This document shows positions 1 through 6,772 of a DNA stretch of 14,065 bases, one piece after another. The first letter of the stretch is position 1. Every line of letters begins with the position of its first letter. The notes under the pieces were generated by a model. It was not told the origin of the DNA and did no database searches. It worked only from the letters and a program-made list of their open reading frames with translations. The DNA comes from JABDDM01 sp038240295 (GTDB taxonomy: Bacteria; Bacteroidota; Ignavibacteria; Palsa-1295), in NCBI GenBank assembly GCA_038240295.1, contig JBBSDW010000088.1, positions 1 to 14,065 of the forward strand. Direction: 5' to 3'. Both the position numbers and the translations under genes were made by a program.

Positions 1-427
1 TCATCGCACCGATCTGGAGAATGCTCGTAAGCATCGGCACGAGCGGCGAGATATCCCGCTTCGGATCGTGGAACGTCGGCCAGACGAGACTCGGAGCAGC
101 GAAATAAATGATCAGCGAAAAGAAAACACCGATCGCCAGAATAAAAATAAACGGACTGCTGAACAGGCGCTTCTCCTCTTCCGGTGAGCGATATTCGTTT
201 TCGCCTTTTGAAGCATAGCGAAAATACGCGGCTTCGAGTCCCATCGTATAGACGATGTTGAAGAAGCTCATATACGTATAGAGGGAGGTCGAGATCCCGT
301 ACTCGGCGCTCGAGTGAAGCACGTTGACGTAGAATGGCACCAGCAGAAAATTCAGGAATCGGCCTATCACCGTACTCGCACCGTAGACGAGCGTCTCCTG
401 CGAGAGTGCTTTTAGTTGCTCGCGCAT
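1..427 (-). CDS. Polysaccharide (oligosaccharide) flippase family membrane protein, N-terminal part
   Basis: Partial gene: the ATG lies at 427-425 and the frame stays open to the window edge, giving 142 visible residues. The translation begins MREQLKALSQETLVYGAST and has hydrophobic segments around residues 14-34, 44-62 and 91-110. The opening, in which a short basic helix is followed by GxSTVIGRFLNFLLVPFY, is typical of the Wzx/MVF (MurJ-like) exporter superfamily, where the first helix is followed by a conserved N-F-L-L-P segment. Family members flip lipid-linked sugar units across the inner membrane for surface polysaccharide assembly. An acidic cytoplasmic loop (residues 79-89, GENEYRSPEEE) is visible. 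The ATG follows the ubiE stop codon with no intervening base, so the two are probably co-transcribed and translationally coupled. Substrate cannot be told. Confidence 0.85.
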   Translation of the reverse strand, partial: MREQLKALSQETLVYGASTVIGRFLNFLLVPFYVNVLHSSAEYGISTSLYTYMSFFNIVYTMGLEAAYFRYASKGENEYRSPEEEKRLFSSPFIFILAIGVFFSLIIYFAAPSLVWPTFHDPKRDISPLVPMLTSILQIGAM

Positions 428-1165
428 TTATTTTACCGCGCTGTGGATTGCAACAATTCCGCCGGTGAGCGTCTCAAATCGGACTTCTCTGAATCCACAT
501 TCTTTCATCAGTTGCTGCAATGCTTCAAGATCGGGAAATCGCCTCAAGGAATCGGGCAAGTACTTGTACGCACTATCGTGCCGAGACATCAGCGTCGCGG
601 TCATCGGAAGCACTCCGTTAAAATAAAACGCGTACAGCTGTTTCATCGGAAATTTTCGGGGCTTTGCAAGTTCGAGATTGACGAACACGCCGCCTGGCTG
701 GAGCACGCGGTAGATCTCCGAGAACGCGATCGAAAGATTCGTAAAGTTACGAGTGCCGAAGCCGATGGTTACACCGTGAAACTTATTGTCGGCGAACGGC
801 AGGGCTTCGACGTCACCCTCCATCACGGTAATCGTCGCATGTTGCATAGCGATCTTTTTCTCGAAGAGATCGAGCATTGGGCGGGTAAGATCGAGTCCGG
901 TTATCTCTGCTCTGGGCATTTGGTGGAGCGCTTCGAATGCAAGATCTCCTGTGCCGCAGGCGACGTCGAGAATGTTCGGCATCACTACTTCTCCCATCCG
1001 GTTTTTTACTATCTCGATCGCGCGACGTCGCCATTGATAGTCGAAGCCCATCGAAAGAAAGTGATTGAAAAAGTCGTAACGACCTGCGATCTCGCCAAAC
1101 ATTCGCTTGACGTACGTTTTCTTCTCTTCTCGCGATTCAAAAGTAAAAGCTGGATCGGTTTGCAT
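428..1165 (-). CDS. ubiE: Demethylmenaquinone/2-polyprenyl-benzoquinol methyltransferase (UbiE/MenG)
   Basis: SAM-dependent C-methyltransferase that finishes menaquinone (or ubiquinone) synthesis in the cytoplasm or at the membrane face. From the ATG at 1165 it has 245 residues, normal for the family. Seen: the family N-terminal block YDFFNHFLSMGFDYQWRR (30-47), the SAM-binding motif LDVACGTGD (66-74), the acidic LDLT (91-94) that would contact the SAM ribose, GFGTRNF (135-141, the usual FGLRN block), RVLQPGG (153-159) and the C-terminal GGIVAIHSAVK. A TTG nine bases upstream (1174) is in frame, but the ATG is the better start. Context: the flippase starts immediately after the stop, and the HIT gene is divergent. 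In a T9SS-type organism menaquinone is the likelier product (inference). Confidence 0.96.
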   Translation of the reverse strand: MQTDPAFTFESREEKKTYVKRMFGEIAGRYDFFNHFLSMGFDYQWRRRAIEIVKNRMGEVVMPNILDVACGTGDLAFEALHQMPRAEITGLDLTRPMLDLFEKKIAMQHATITVMEGDVEALPFADNKFHGVTIGFGTRNFTNLSIAFSEIYRVLQPGGVFVNLELAKPRKFPMKQLYAFYFNGVLPMTATLMSRHDSAYKYLPDSLRRFPDLEALQQLMKECGFREVRFETLTGGIVAIHSAVK

Positions 1166-1196
1166 GTGCTGCAAAAATACGCTCCATTCGAGTTCG

Positions 1197-1228
1197 TTGC
1201 CGATTCGGCATTCTGGCTGCTATATTTG
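1197..1228 (+). promoter_or_regulatory. Bacteroidetes-type promoter of the HIT gene, likely leaderless
   Basis: TATATTTG at 1221-1228 fits the Bacteroidetes -7 consensus TAnnTTTG exactly. A TTG at 1197-1199 lies 21 bp before it, within the usual range for the -33 element. The ATG at 1233 is only 4 bases after the -7 box, so transcription would start at or next to the start codon and give a leaderless mRNA. There is no Shine-Dalgarno sequence. Confidence 0.5.
1198..1210. promoter_or_regulatory. 13-bp palindrome between divergent ubiE and HIT gene
   Basis: TGCCGA-T-TCGGCA is a perfect inverted repeat with 6-bp arms around one central base. It lies in the 67-bp gap between the ubiE ATG and the HIT gene ATG, inside the -33/-7 spacer of the proposed HIT promoter. 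That placement would suit an operator, but a palindrome this short can arise by chance. Confidence 0.25.
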
Positions 1229-1232
1229 AAAG

Positions 1233-1706
1233 ATGGCAACACAAACTGACTGCATCTTTTGCAAGATCGCTTCAGGTGAGTTCGACTCCTGGCCCGTCTG
1301 GCAAGATGAAAACTTCCTGGCGTTTCTTACACCCTTTCCAAACACGCCAGGATTCACAGTCGTGATCCCGAAGGCACACATGTCGAGCGACGTGCTGGGC
1401 TTTCCAGAGAAAGATTTCTCGGATTTGATGCTTGCAGCAAAATCAGTCGCGGAAGTCCTCAAACGTGGACTTGAGGTAAAACGGGTCGGCCTCGTGATCG
1501 AAGGAATGGGCGTGGATCACGCGCACGTAAAGCTGATTCCGATGCACGGAATTGCTGACGGAGATTGGAAACCGATGCTGAGCGGTGACCCAACCTTCGA
1601 AGAAGGCTATCACGGTTTCCTGACTACGAACGATGGACCCCGAATGAGTGGTGAAGAGCTAAACCGAATTCAGGAGAAGATCAAGAGTTCAAGGAATTCT
1701 GAATGA
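1233..1706 (+). CDS. HIT (histidine triad) family protein with variant H-x-H-x-K motif
   Basis: Small cytoplasmic protein of 157 residues from the HIT superfamily, whose members hydrolyse or transfer nucleoside phosphates. Seen: N-terminal CIFCKIASGE (7-16), the usual C-x-x-C start of bacterial HIT proteins; a strand with FTVVIPKAHM (41-50); and the active-site stretch GMGVDHAHVKLIPMHG (91-106). The canonical triad is H-x-H-x-H. Here H96 and the nucleophile-position H98 are kept, but the third histidine is K100, and further residues (DWKP, YHGF) follow. The protein is somewhat longer than the minimal ~115-residue HINT type. It is transcribed alone, divergent from ubiE, and its last 18 bases overlap the 3' end of the convergent PNGase-like gene. 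Substrate is unknown. Confidence 0.9.
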   Translation: MATQTDCIFCKIASGEFDSWPVWQDENFLAFLTPFPNTPGFTVVIPKAHMSSDVLGFPEKDFSDLMLAAKSVAEVLKRGLEVKRVGLVIEGMGVDHAHVKLIPMHGIADGDWKPMLSGDPTFEEGYHGFLTTNDGPRMSGEELNRIQEKIKSSRNSE

Positions 1707-3653
1707 CTTGCTCGAGCGGAAGCTCATCGACTCGATACGAGCAACATAACTTCCTGAGGGTAACGCACTCGCATCAATCGTAAACTGCGGAAGCATTCTT
1801 CTGCTAACGGGAATTTGCCTTAGGACATTGCCTTCGAGGTCGATGAGTTCAAGTTCTACAAATTCGGACCCGACGAATGGCAGTTTTGATCCGCCAATCT
1901 TTATCTGATTCGATTTCTTATCATATCTCACCTCGATCGTAGGAGTGAGCAAGCGTTGCGGTTGACCGCCAGCAACATTGAAGGTGATGACTTCTTTCGG
2001 TCCAAAGTTCGCCTTGTGATTGTAACTTGAGGCACTATCGACTACCCTATCGGCCGCATCTTTCAGGAAAAAGAATCCACGGGTCGAGTTTGGGTAGATC
2101 GGCATAAGACCATCACCGCCGCCCTGCGCGAGGCCTGTATCTTGAATGACGAACCGATAGCACCCGGCAGGAAGCGCAAACGTATCTCGGACAAATGCAC
2201 TATCGGCAAACCCTCCATTCGAATAAAGATGCGCACCCGTTGCGTCATAGAGATCGTAAAGGATCGAATTCGAAACCGAGTCTTCTTTTGGCACTTGATC
2301 GACCTGCATCGCAAGCATGATCGGCGCCGTAAAATTTGAGGGCGCGCTGTAGGTCGTTGTCAGCAGGTTGTTCGACGGATCGTCATCAAAGCGGCCATTC
2401 GGATCGGCGATGAGCACACTGAAGTGATGCGTCCCATTCGCGAGATCGAGCGCGGGTAGGATAACATGCGCCGTATCCATGAATGGCAGGGCACCCTTCC
2501 AGTCATATCGGCTCGAACGATTGCCGTCGACGCCGTAATCTATTCGCAACGATGTCAACGTTTCACCGCCAAGATTCCTGATCACGATCTCGGGTGCATT
2601 GTGCAGACAAACAGGATTCTCACGCCAGTAGCGCTTGTCGTTGTTTGGCTTTATGATCTGTTCAAGTGCGGCGTCGTGTGTCGATGCTGGTTTTTCAGTA
2701 TAGAGAATGTCCGCCGATAGAATGTAAGAGGCGGGATGGGTGAGGTCGTGATTGGTATAGGGCTGAAATTGATAATCGATCCGCGCCGAATCGCCCGGCT
2801 TCACAAAACTTGTGATGTCATAATCCCATGGTTGCACCACATCGCCCGGACACCAACCGGCGCGAGAGTAATACCATGTACCAGCCTGAGGCGACAGCGG
2901 ATTATCGCCGCACTCGGTTCGCCAGAGATGTTGTGTCAGCTTAACCGAATCATTAATGACAATGGTATGCGTCTTATCGGAAAATTCGGCCGCATTGTCG
3001 GTGCCACCGCCGCCGTGGCCGCTTGTGATGAGGCGAAGAAAGACGTGTGAGGCATGTGGGTCGATGAAAACTTTTTTCGGCATCACCGCAGTCGAGATCG
3101 GTTTGGTCGAATCGCCGTAAGCGAAGACGCCCTGCCAGAGGCTATCGATCTTGTAGGTCATGAACGGAGGCTCTCCCGAAACGCAATCGACAACCAAAGA
3201 AAAGTCCGAGCCTTTCGAGTATCCGTCATATTGCACCCGAATGTCAGCGGATCCGTGAAGGAGATACTCGTAGGGAGTCACATCAAGCGTCCAGGTATAG
3301 ATCCACGGATCTTTGAACCAACGACCATAGGGAGTGATGAAACGACCAAGCTCATACTCATGCTCTTTCGTTCGAAGAAAGATCCGCATCGTGTAATCCC
3401 ACCGCCCCGCTACCGAATCTTTCGGCGTCGCAAGTGTGAGTCGCATGAGCATTTTCTTGAAATGTTTTGCGACGTCAGGAAAATGTGCCGACCGATCCTG
3501 GAATCCGTTTTCAGTCCAGAGATAGTTTGAAAGGATCGGAACGCGGATTGTGTCGAGAGTTTGTGCGTGTGAGCTATGTGGAGCGAGAAGAAAAAAGGCC
3601 CAAAGGAAAATCGCGCCCAAGGAATAACGCCTCCCACAATCCAGCTTCGCCAA
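1689..3653 (-). CDS. Secreted peptide-N-glycosidase F-like protein with CARDB-like domain and T9SS sorting tail
   Basis: 654 residues from a TTG start, 5 bases after the anti-sigma stop. GGAAGG (3670-3665) may serve as ribosome binding site. A signal peptide is clear: RR, a hydrophobic stretch at 11-24, cleavage probably after SHA (28-30). Residues ~40-320 resemble the two jelly-roll halves of PNGase F: YELGRFITPYG (100-110), LDVTPYEYLLHGS, LITSGHGGGGTDNAAEF (208-224) and AGTWYYSRAGWCPGD (257-271). Compared with Flavobacterium PNGase F as I remember it, catalytic D60 corresponds to D86 and E206 to E223, while E118 appears as D143. The C231-C252 disulfide is kept (C248/C268) and the other two are lost. 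Residues ~345-440 look like a CARDB-type adhesion domain, and ~570-654 like a T9SS type A sorting domain ending SSKSFRIP. It is probably exported to the surface and may remove N-glycans from glycoproteins; activity is unproven. Confidence 0.85.
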   Translation of the reverse strand: MAKLDCGRRYSLGAIFLWAFFLLAPHSSHAQTLDTIRVPILSNYLWTENGFQDRSAHFPDVAKHFKKMLMRLTLATPKDSVAGRWDYTMRIFLRTKEHEYELGRFITPYGRWFKDPWIYTWTLDVTPYEYLLHGSADIRVQYDGYSKGSDFSLVVDCVSGEPPFMTYKIDSLWQGVFAYGDSTKPISTAVMPKKVFIDPHASHVFLRLITSGHGGGGTDNAAEFSDKTHTIVINDSVKLTQHLWRTECGDNPLSPQAGTWYYSRAGWCPGDVVQPWDYDITSFVKPGDSARIDYQFQPYTNHDLTHPASYILSADILYTEKPASTHDAALEQIIKPNNDKRYWRENPVCLHNAPEIVIRNLGGETLTSLRIDYGVDGNRSSRYDWKGALPFMDTAHVILPALDLANGTHHFSVLIADPNGRFDDDPSNNLLTTTYSAPSNFTAPIMLAMQVDQVPKEDSVSNSILYDLYDATGAHLYSNGGFADSAFVRDTFALPAGCYRFVIQDTGLAQGGGDGLMPIYPNSTRGFFFLKDAADRVVDSASSYNHKANFGPKEVITFNVAGGQPQRLLTPTIEVRYDKKSNQIKIGGSKLPFVGSEFVELELIDLEGNVLRQIPVSRRMLPQFTIDASALPSGSYVARIESMSFRSSKSFRIP

Positions 3654-3658
3654 CGTTG

Positions 3659-4603
3659 CTATTGCCTTCCTTCGCCCGGCACCAGACCAGCAAAGAGTAC
3701 CGGTCCTTTCGGTTGCGAGCCCATCGCGTCCGGCTCCATGCTAATCGCGAAGCCTTTTGCGCTGTCGGAGGGTGCGATAAAGTCGAACATGTCCTGCGGT
3801 TTTTTCGGATCAACTGTGAACGAGCCTACTCCGACGTAAGATTTATCGGGTATCATTTCCCAGACTCCGTAGACCTTCGGCTTCTCGATCGGTCCGAGCT
3901 TTTCGCGCATGACGACGACCATGCGTTTCGCAGGACTCCAGAAAATATGCTGGCGCTCCTGTTGCGGCGATGTCTTTGCGAGTACCACAAAACGCGACGA
4001 ACGATCTTGCAACATCCCGAAGACTACATGCACAACGGAATCGAAATGTCCGCGCTCCTCCAACAGGGTGAAGAGTGAATCGCGCTCAGATATTGTTATC
4101 ATAAGCGCGGCCCGCAATTTTTCGTCGGGTGAGGTTTTTGAAAGCACGAGCGCCATCGAGCCAAAGAGTAGCAGAGCGAGCACGGCCGTTACGCCAACAA
4201 AATATCTGCGCATCCTTCCGGCGCTTCGCGATTCATCGGTCGATTGCAGCACTGACCGGTCGGGCGCATATTCTAACGGGGAATTTCTTAGTTCCGCCTC
4301 ACCCCGACCTGATAATTCACGCGCTTCAACTTTCCTAATCCTCTCAAGTATCTTCGCTTCAACCCGATCGTGCGGTTCGACTTCGGGGAAAGCCCCTGCA
4401 AGCAATGTTGCCGCCCCGAGCATTTCGTCGAGGAGTTCGAGTGTCTCAGGATCGCGATTGGCAATGAGGTCTGTGAGCCACTCGCATTCACGCTCATCAT
4501 CGAGCGCGCCGAGAGCATAGAGCGCAGCGGCTTCCTCGAGCCGAATGCGTCGTGCGCTTTCGGATCCAGCGGGAGCCATGCCTTCTTCTGTCTCGGGTGT
4601 CAT
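3659..4603 (-). CDS. RskA-like membrane anti-sigma factor
   Basis: 314 residues, 71 bases downstream of the ECF sigma gene and on the same strand. The N-terminal cytoplasmic part has the RskA/anti-sigma-K pattern EEAAALYALGALDDERE (23-39) followed by LLDEMLGAATLLAGAFPEVEP (57-77). It lacks the Cys/His residues of zinc-binding anti-sigma domains. One membrane helix spans about 134-155. The periplasmic part (160-314) carries the RskA C-terminal pattern, including YGVWEMIPDKSYVGVGSF (245-262) and FAISMEPDAMGSQPKGPVLFAG (285-306). The expected role is to hold the partner sigma factor at the membrane until a periplasmic signal triggers proteolysis. The PNGase-like gene starts 5 bases after the stop, so the anti-sigma factor probably helps control that secreted protein. 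Confidence 0.9.
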   Translation of the reverse strand: MTPETEEGMAPAGSESARRIRLEEAAALYALGALDDERECEWLTDLIANRDPETLELLDEMLGAATLLAGAFPEVEPHDRVEAKILERIRKVEARELSGRGEAELRNSPLEYAPDRSVLQSTDESRSAGRMRRYFVGVTAVLALLLFGSMALVLSKTSPDEKLRAALMITISERDSLFTLLEERGHFDSVVHVVFGMLQDRSSRFVVLAKTSPQQERQHIFWSPAKRMVVVMREKLGPIEKPKVYGVWEMIPDKSYVGVGSFTVDPKKPQDMFDFIAPSDSAKGFAISMEPDAMGSQPKGPVLFAGLVPGEGRQ

Positions 4604-4674
4604 CGGTTCACTTGAATTGCTGTTACGAACTTAGGGCCTGCTGTGTATACAGGTAGAATCACCAAATCAGATTT

Positions 4675-5436
4675 TTATTTCTCATTCAACTCTCCGCCGT
4701 ATCGAAGATCCTTTACAAATTTGCTTAAGCGAATCATCCCCTGACGCATCCTCGTTTTGACCGTCCCCAGTGGCAGCTCAAGCTTTTCGGCAATTTCCGA
4801 TTGCGAATAACCTTGATAATAGGCGAGTTCCAGCACCTGCTTCTGTTCCGGAGGGATTTGTGACATCGCATCGGAAACCCGGCTTCGCTCGTCCTGCTCG
4901 ATGCTTATCGTCAGACCAGTCCTATCAAGCGTAAATGCATCGGAATTGAGACCATTGAGATCCTGCGCGTCGAACTTCGTTTCGGCACTTCGCTGCCGGA
5001 ACCGTTTCGTCCGAAGAATGTCGATCGCTCTGTGATGCGTCAGCGTGCTTAGCCACGCTTCGAATGTACCCCGAGCGACATCGTAGAGTGAGGCCTTTTG
5101 CCAAATCTGCAAAAAGACTTCCTGTGCGCACTCTTCTGCTTCGCCTTCATGCTTCAGTATCCGGTAGGATAGTGAAAAAACGAGCCTCGCATATTTTCGA
5201 TAGAGCTTAACCAGCGCCTGCTCTTCCTTCTGAGCGACCGCACGCAGGAGTGTGACATCCTCGGCCGCGCTCAAGGGATTACGTGCGCGAATCAGTCGAC
5301 TGGTGCCATCAAGTTGCAATCCGTTCGTAGTTTCGCCATTCTGCCCATTTTCGACACCGCTCAGGGGTTCAAGGTCCGCATCGGTGGTGCGTAGCGATTC
5401 CTGGGAAATATTGTGCGATCGAATGGGGCTCGGCAT
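4675..5436 (-). CDS. ECF-type RNA polymerase sigma factor (SigK-like)
   Basis: Sigma-70 family factor of 253 residues from the ATG at 5436. Region 2 (about 75-145) includes LYRKYARLVFSLSYRIL, EAEECAQEVFLQIW (99-112) and TFEAWLSTLTHHRAIDILR (124-142). Region 4 (about 187-240) includes QIPPEQKQVLELAYYQGYSQ and EIAEKLELPLGTVKTRMRQG, the helix-turn-helix for the -35 element. The first ~60 residues are a polar extension not usual in ECF factors. An in-frame TTG at 5463 would add 9 residues, but it sits inside the proposed promoter box TATATTGG and has no ribosome binding site. ATG 5436 has GAGAG just upstream and fits better. Followed by its RskA-like anti-sigma factor; it probably activates this operon. 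Confidence 0.92.
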   Translation of the reverse strand: MPSPIRSHNISQESLRTTDADLEPLSGVENGQNGETTNGLQLDGTSRLIRARNPLSAAEDVTLLRAVAQKEEQALVKLYRKYARLVFSLSYRILKHEGEAEECAQEVFLQIWQKASLYDVARGTFEAWLSTLTHHRAIDILRTKRFRQRSAETKFDAQDLNGLNSDAFTLDRTGLTISIEQDERSRVSDAMSQIPPEQKQVLELAYYQGYSQSEIAEKLELPLGTVKTRMRQGMIRLSKFVKDLRYGGELNEK

Positions 5437-5459
5437 CAACTCTCGGCTATTATCGAGTA

Positions 5460-5492
5460 CCAATATAGTTGGAATTTGAAGCGCCGTGACAA
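5460..5492 (-). promoter_or_regulatory. Promoter of the sigma/anti-sigma/PNGase-like operon
   Basis: On the minus strand TATATTGG (5467-5460) is one base off the TAnnTTTG -7 consensus, and TTG (5492-5490) lies 22 bases before it. The predicted transcript would start near 5455-5450 and leave a short leader before the ATG at 5436. This may be the housekeeping promoter; an autoregulatory ECF promoter is not recognisable by eye. Confidence 0.35.
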
Positions 5493-5578
5493 GATCGCGA
5501 GAATCGCTCCATGCGTGGCCCGTTCAAATTCTTCGAATGGAATGGCTTGCTCATCTGTTAATCGCCCTCCATAACGAC

Positions 5579-5585
5579 TATATTG
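5579..5585 (+). promoter_or_regulatory. -7-like box immediately upstream of prfA
   Basis: TATATTG lies 4 bases before the prfA ATG (5590), almost the same placement as the TATATTTG box before the HIT gene. No Shine-Dalgarno is present, which suggests a leaderless or nearly leaderless transcript. No convincing -33 TTG lies at the right distance (the nearest, at 5547-5549, is 29 bp away). Confidence 0.3.
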
Positions 5586-5589
5586 CCGC

Positions 5590-6663
5590 ATGGAGCTGCT
5601 TGAAAAGTTAGAACAGGTACACCGCAAATTCCTTTCGGTCTCGGACGAGCTCGAAGATCCTTCTGCGTCCCTGGATCAGGTGAAATTCAAAACGCTCAGT
5701 AAAGAACGCCATCAACTCCTGAGTGTCGACGAGGCATACCATCGTTATGCCAGACTTCTGAGAGAATTGGAAGGTGCGCGAGAGTTATTGATAGAAACGC
5801 GCGATCCGGAACTGCGGGCGATGACCGAAGAAGAATTGCGAGAGCTGGAACTGCGCTTCGCGGCAATTACGGATGAAGTCAAGCTGCTACTCATCCCTGC
5901 GGACCCGAATGACTCTCGCAATTCGATCATCGAAGTTCGCGCAGGCACAGGCGGTGAAGAAGCGGCGCTATTTGCCGGCGACCTCTACCGAATGTATACT
6001 CGTTTTGCCGAACGGCATGGCTGGAAGATCGAACTCATCGACTTTAACGAAACCGGACTCAAAGGCTATAAAGAGGTTTCGTTTCTGCTATCGGGACAGG
6101 ATGTCTATGCAAAGATGAAGTTTGAATCGGGGGTCCATCGTGTGCAGCGTGTCCCAGCTACCGAGACGCAGGGGCGTGTTCATACAAGTGCGGCAAGCGT
6201 CGCGGTCTTGCCTGAAGTCGAAGATGTCGAGATCGATATCAATATGAACGAAGTCAGGGTCGATATTTATCGATCCGGCGGCAAAGGCGGTCAGAACGTC
6301 AACAAAGTCGAAACGGCAATCCGTCTGACACATATCCCAACTGGGATCGTCGTGACCTGTCAGGACGAGCGTTCGCAGCTTAAGAACAAGAACAAGGCGA
6401 TGAAGGTCTTGCGCGCCCGACTCTACGAGCGTGCCCGGTCCGAGAAAGATGCGAAATATTCGGAAGAACGAAAATCCATGGTCGGCTCCGGTGACCGCTC
6501 GGAGAAGATCCGAACTTACAATTTTCCGCAAAACAGGCTCACGGATCATCGGATCAACTATACGGCCTACAATCTCAGCGACGTGATGGAGGGCGAACTT
6601 GATGACATCATCGAGCAGCTTCGTGTCGCTGAGCGGACGGAGAAGCTTTCAAAGATCGAGTAG
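5590..6663 (+). CDS. prfA: Peptide chain release factor 1
   Basis: 357 residues, normal for RF1. It terminates translation at UAA and UAG on the ribosome. Seen: an N-terminal coiled-coil region (1-105) rich in Glu, Leu and Arg; the family block VRAGTGGEEAALFAGDLYRMY (116-136); HRVQRVPATETQGRVHTSA (183-201), with the RF1-type P-A-T codon-recognition tripeptide at 189-191, not RF2's S-P-F; and the peptidyl-tRNA hydrolysis motif GGQ at 233-235 (SGGKGGQNVNK). Its own stop codon is TAG (6661-6663), which only RF1 reads, so some self-limiting feedback is possible but unproven. No prmC methyltransferase gene lies next to it. A sigma-factor operon diverges from it upstream. Confidence 0.98.
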   Translation: MELLEKLEQVHRKFLSVSDELEDPSASLDQVKFKTLSKERHQLLSVDEAYHRYARLLRELEGARELLIETRDPELRAMTEEELRELELRFAAITDEVKLLLIPADPNDSRNSIIEVRAGTGGEEAALFAGDLYRMYTRFAERHGWKIELIDFNETGLKGYKEVSFLLSGQDVYAKMKFESGVHRVQRVPATETQGRVHTSAASVAVLPEVEDVEIDINMNEVRVDIYRSGGKGGQNVNKVETAIRLTHIPTGIVVTCQDERSQLKNKNKAMKVLRARLYERARSEKDAKYSEERKSMVGSGDRSEKIRTYNFPQNRLTDHRINYTAYNLSDVMEGELDDIIEQLRVAERTEKLSKIE

Positions 6664-6692
6664 GTCTTCGGGCGTTGGCGTGGCAAACGGCG

Positions 6693-6719
6693 TAAATTTG
6701 CACTCGGCTTAAATTTGCA
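6693..6719. repeat. Two direct copies of TAAATTTGCA before the LarA-like gene
   Basis: TAAATTTGCA occurs at 6693-6702 and again at 6710-6719, 17 bp start to start, in the 109-bp gap between prfA and the LarA-like gene. The spacing is not an exact number of helical turns (about 1.6). The copies could be regulator half-sites or simply AT-rich promoter DNA. No terminator with a T tract is seen in this gap. Confidence 0.35.
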
Positions 6720-6772
6720 TTTGGTAAGACGACTGGTACGCCCTGTTCGCTTTATTTCACATTGTTATTTCT

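Noticed and set aside
416..1249. 277-residue plus-strand frame opposite ubiE
   Set aside because: It is the antisense shadow of a clearly recognised methyltransferase and has no family features of its own.
1708..1744. TTGCTCG ... CGAGCAA inverted repeat at the convergent 3' ends of the HIT and PNGase-like genes
   Set aside because: 23-base loop, no T tract, and it lies within coding sequence; probably chance.
3410..3637. Possible frameshift at the N-terminus of the PNGase-like gene (a second minus frame with hydrophobic residues)
   Set aside because: The main frame alone has a complete signal peptide and runs without interruption into the domain.
5437..5463. TTG-initiated nine-residue extension of the sigma factor
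   Set aside because: The TTG lies inside the likely -7 promoter box and has no ribosome binding site; ATG at 5436 is preferred.
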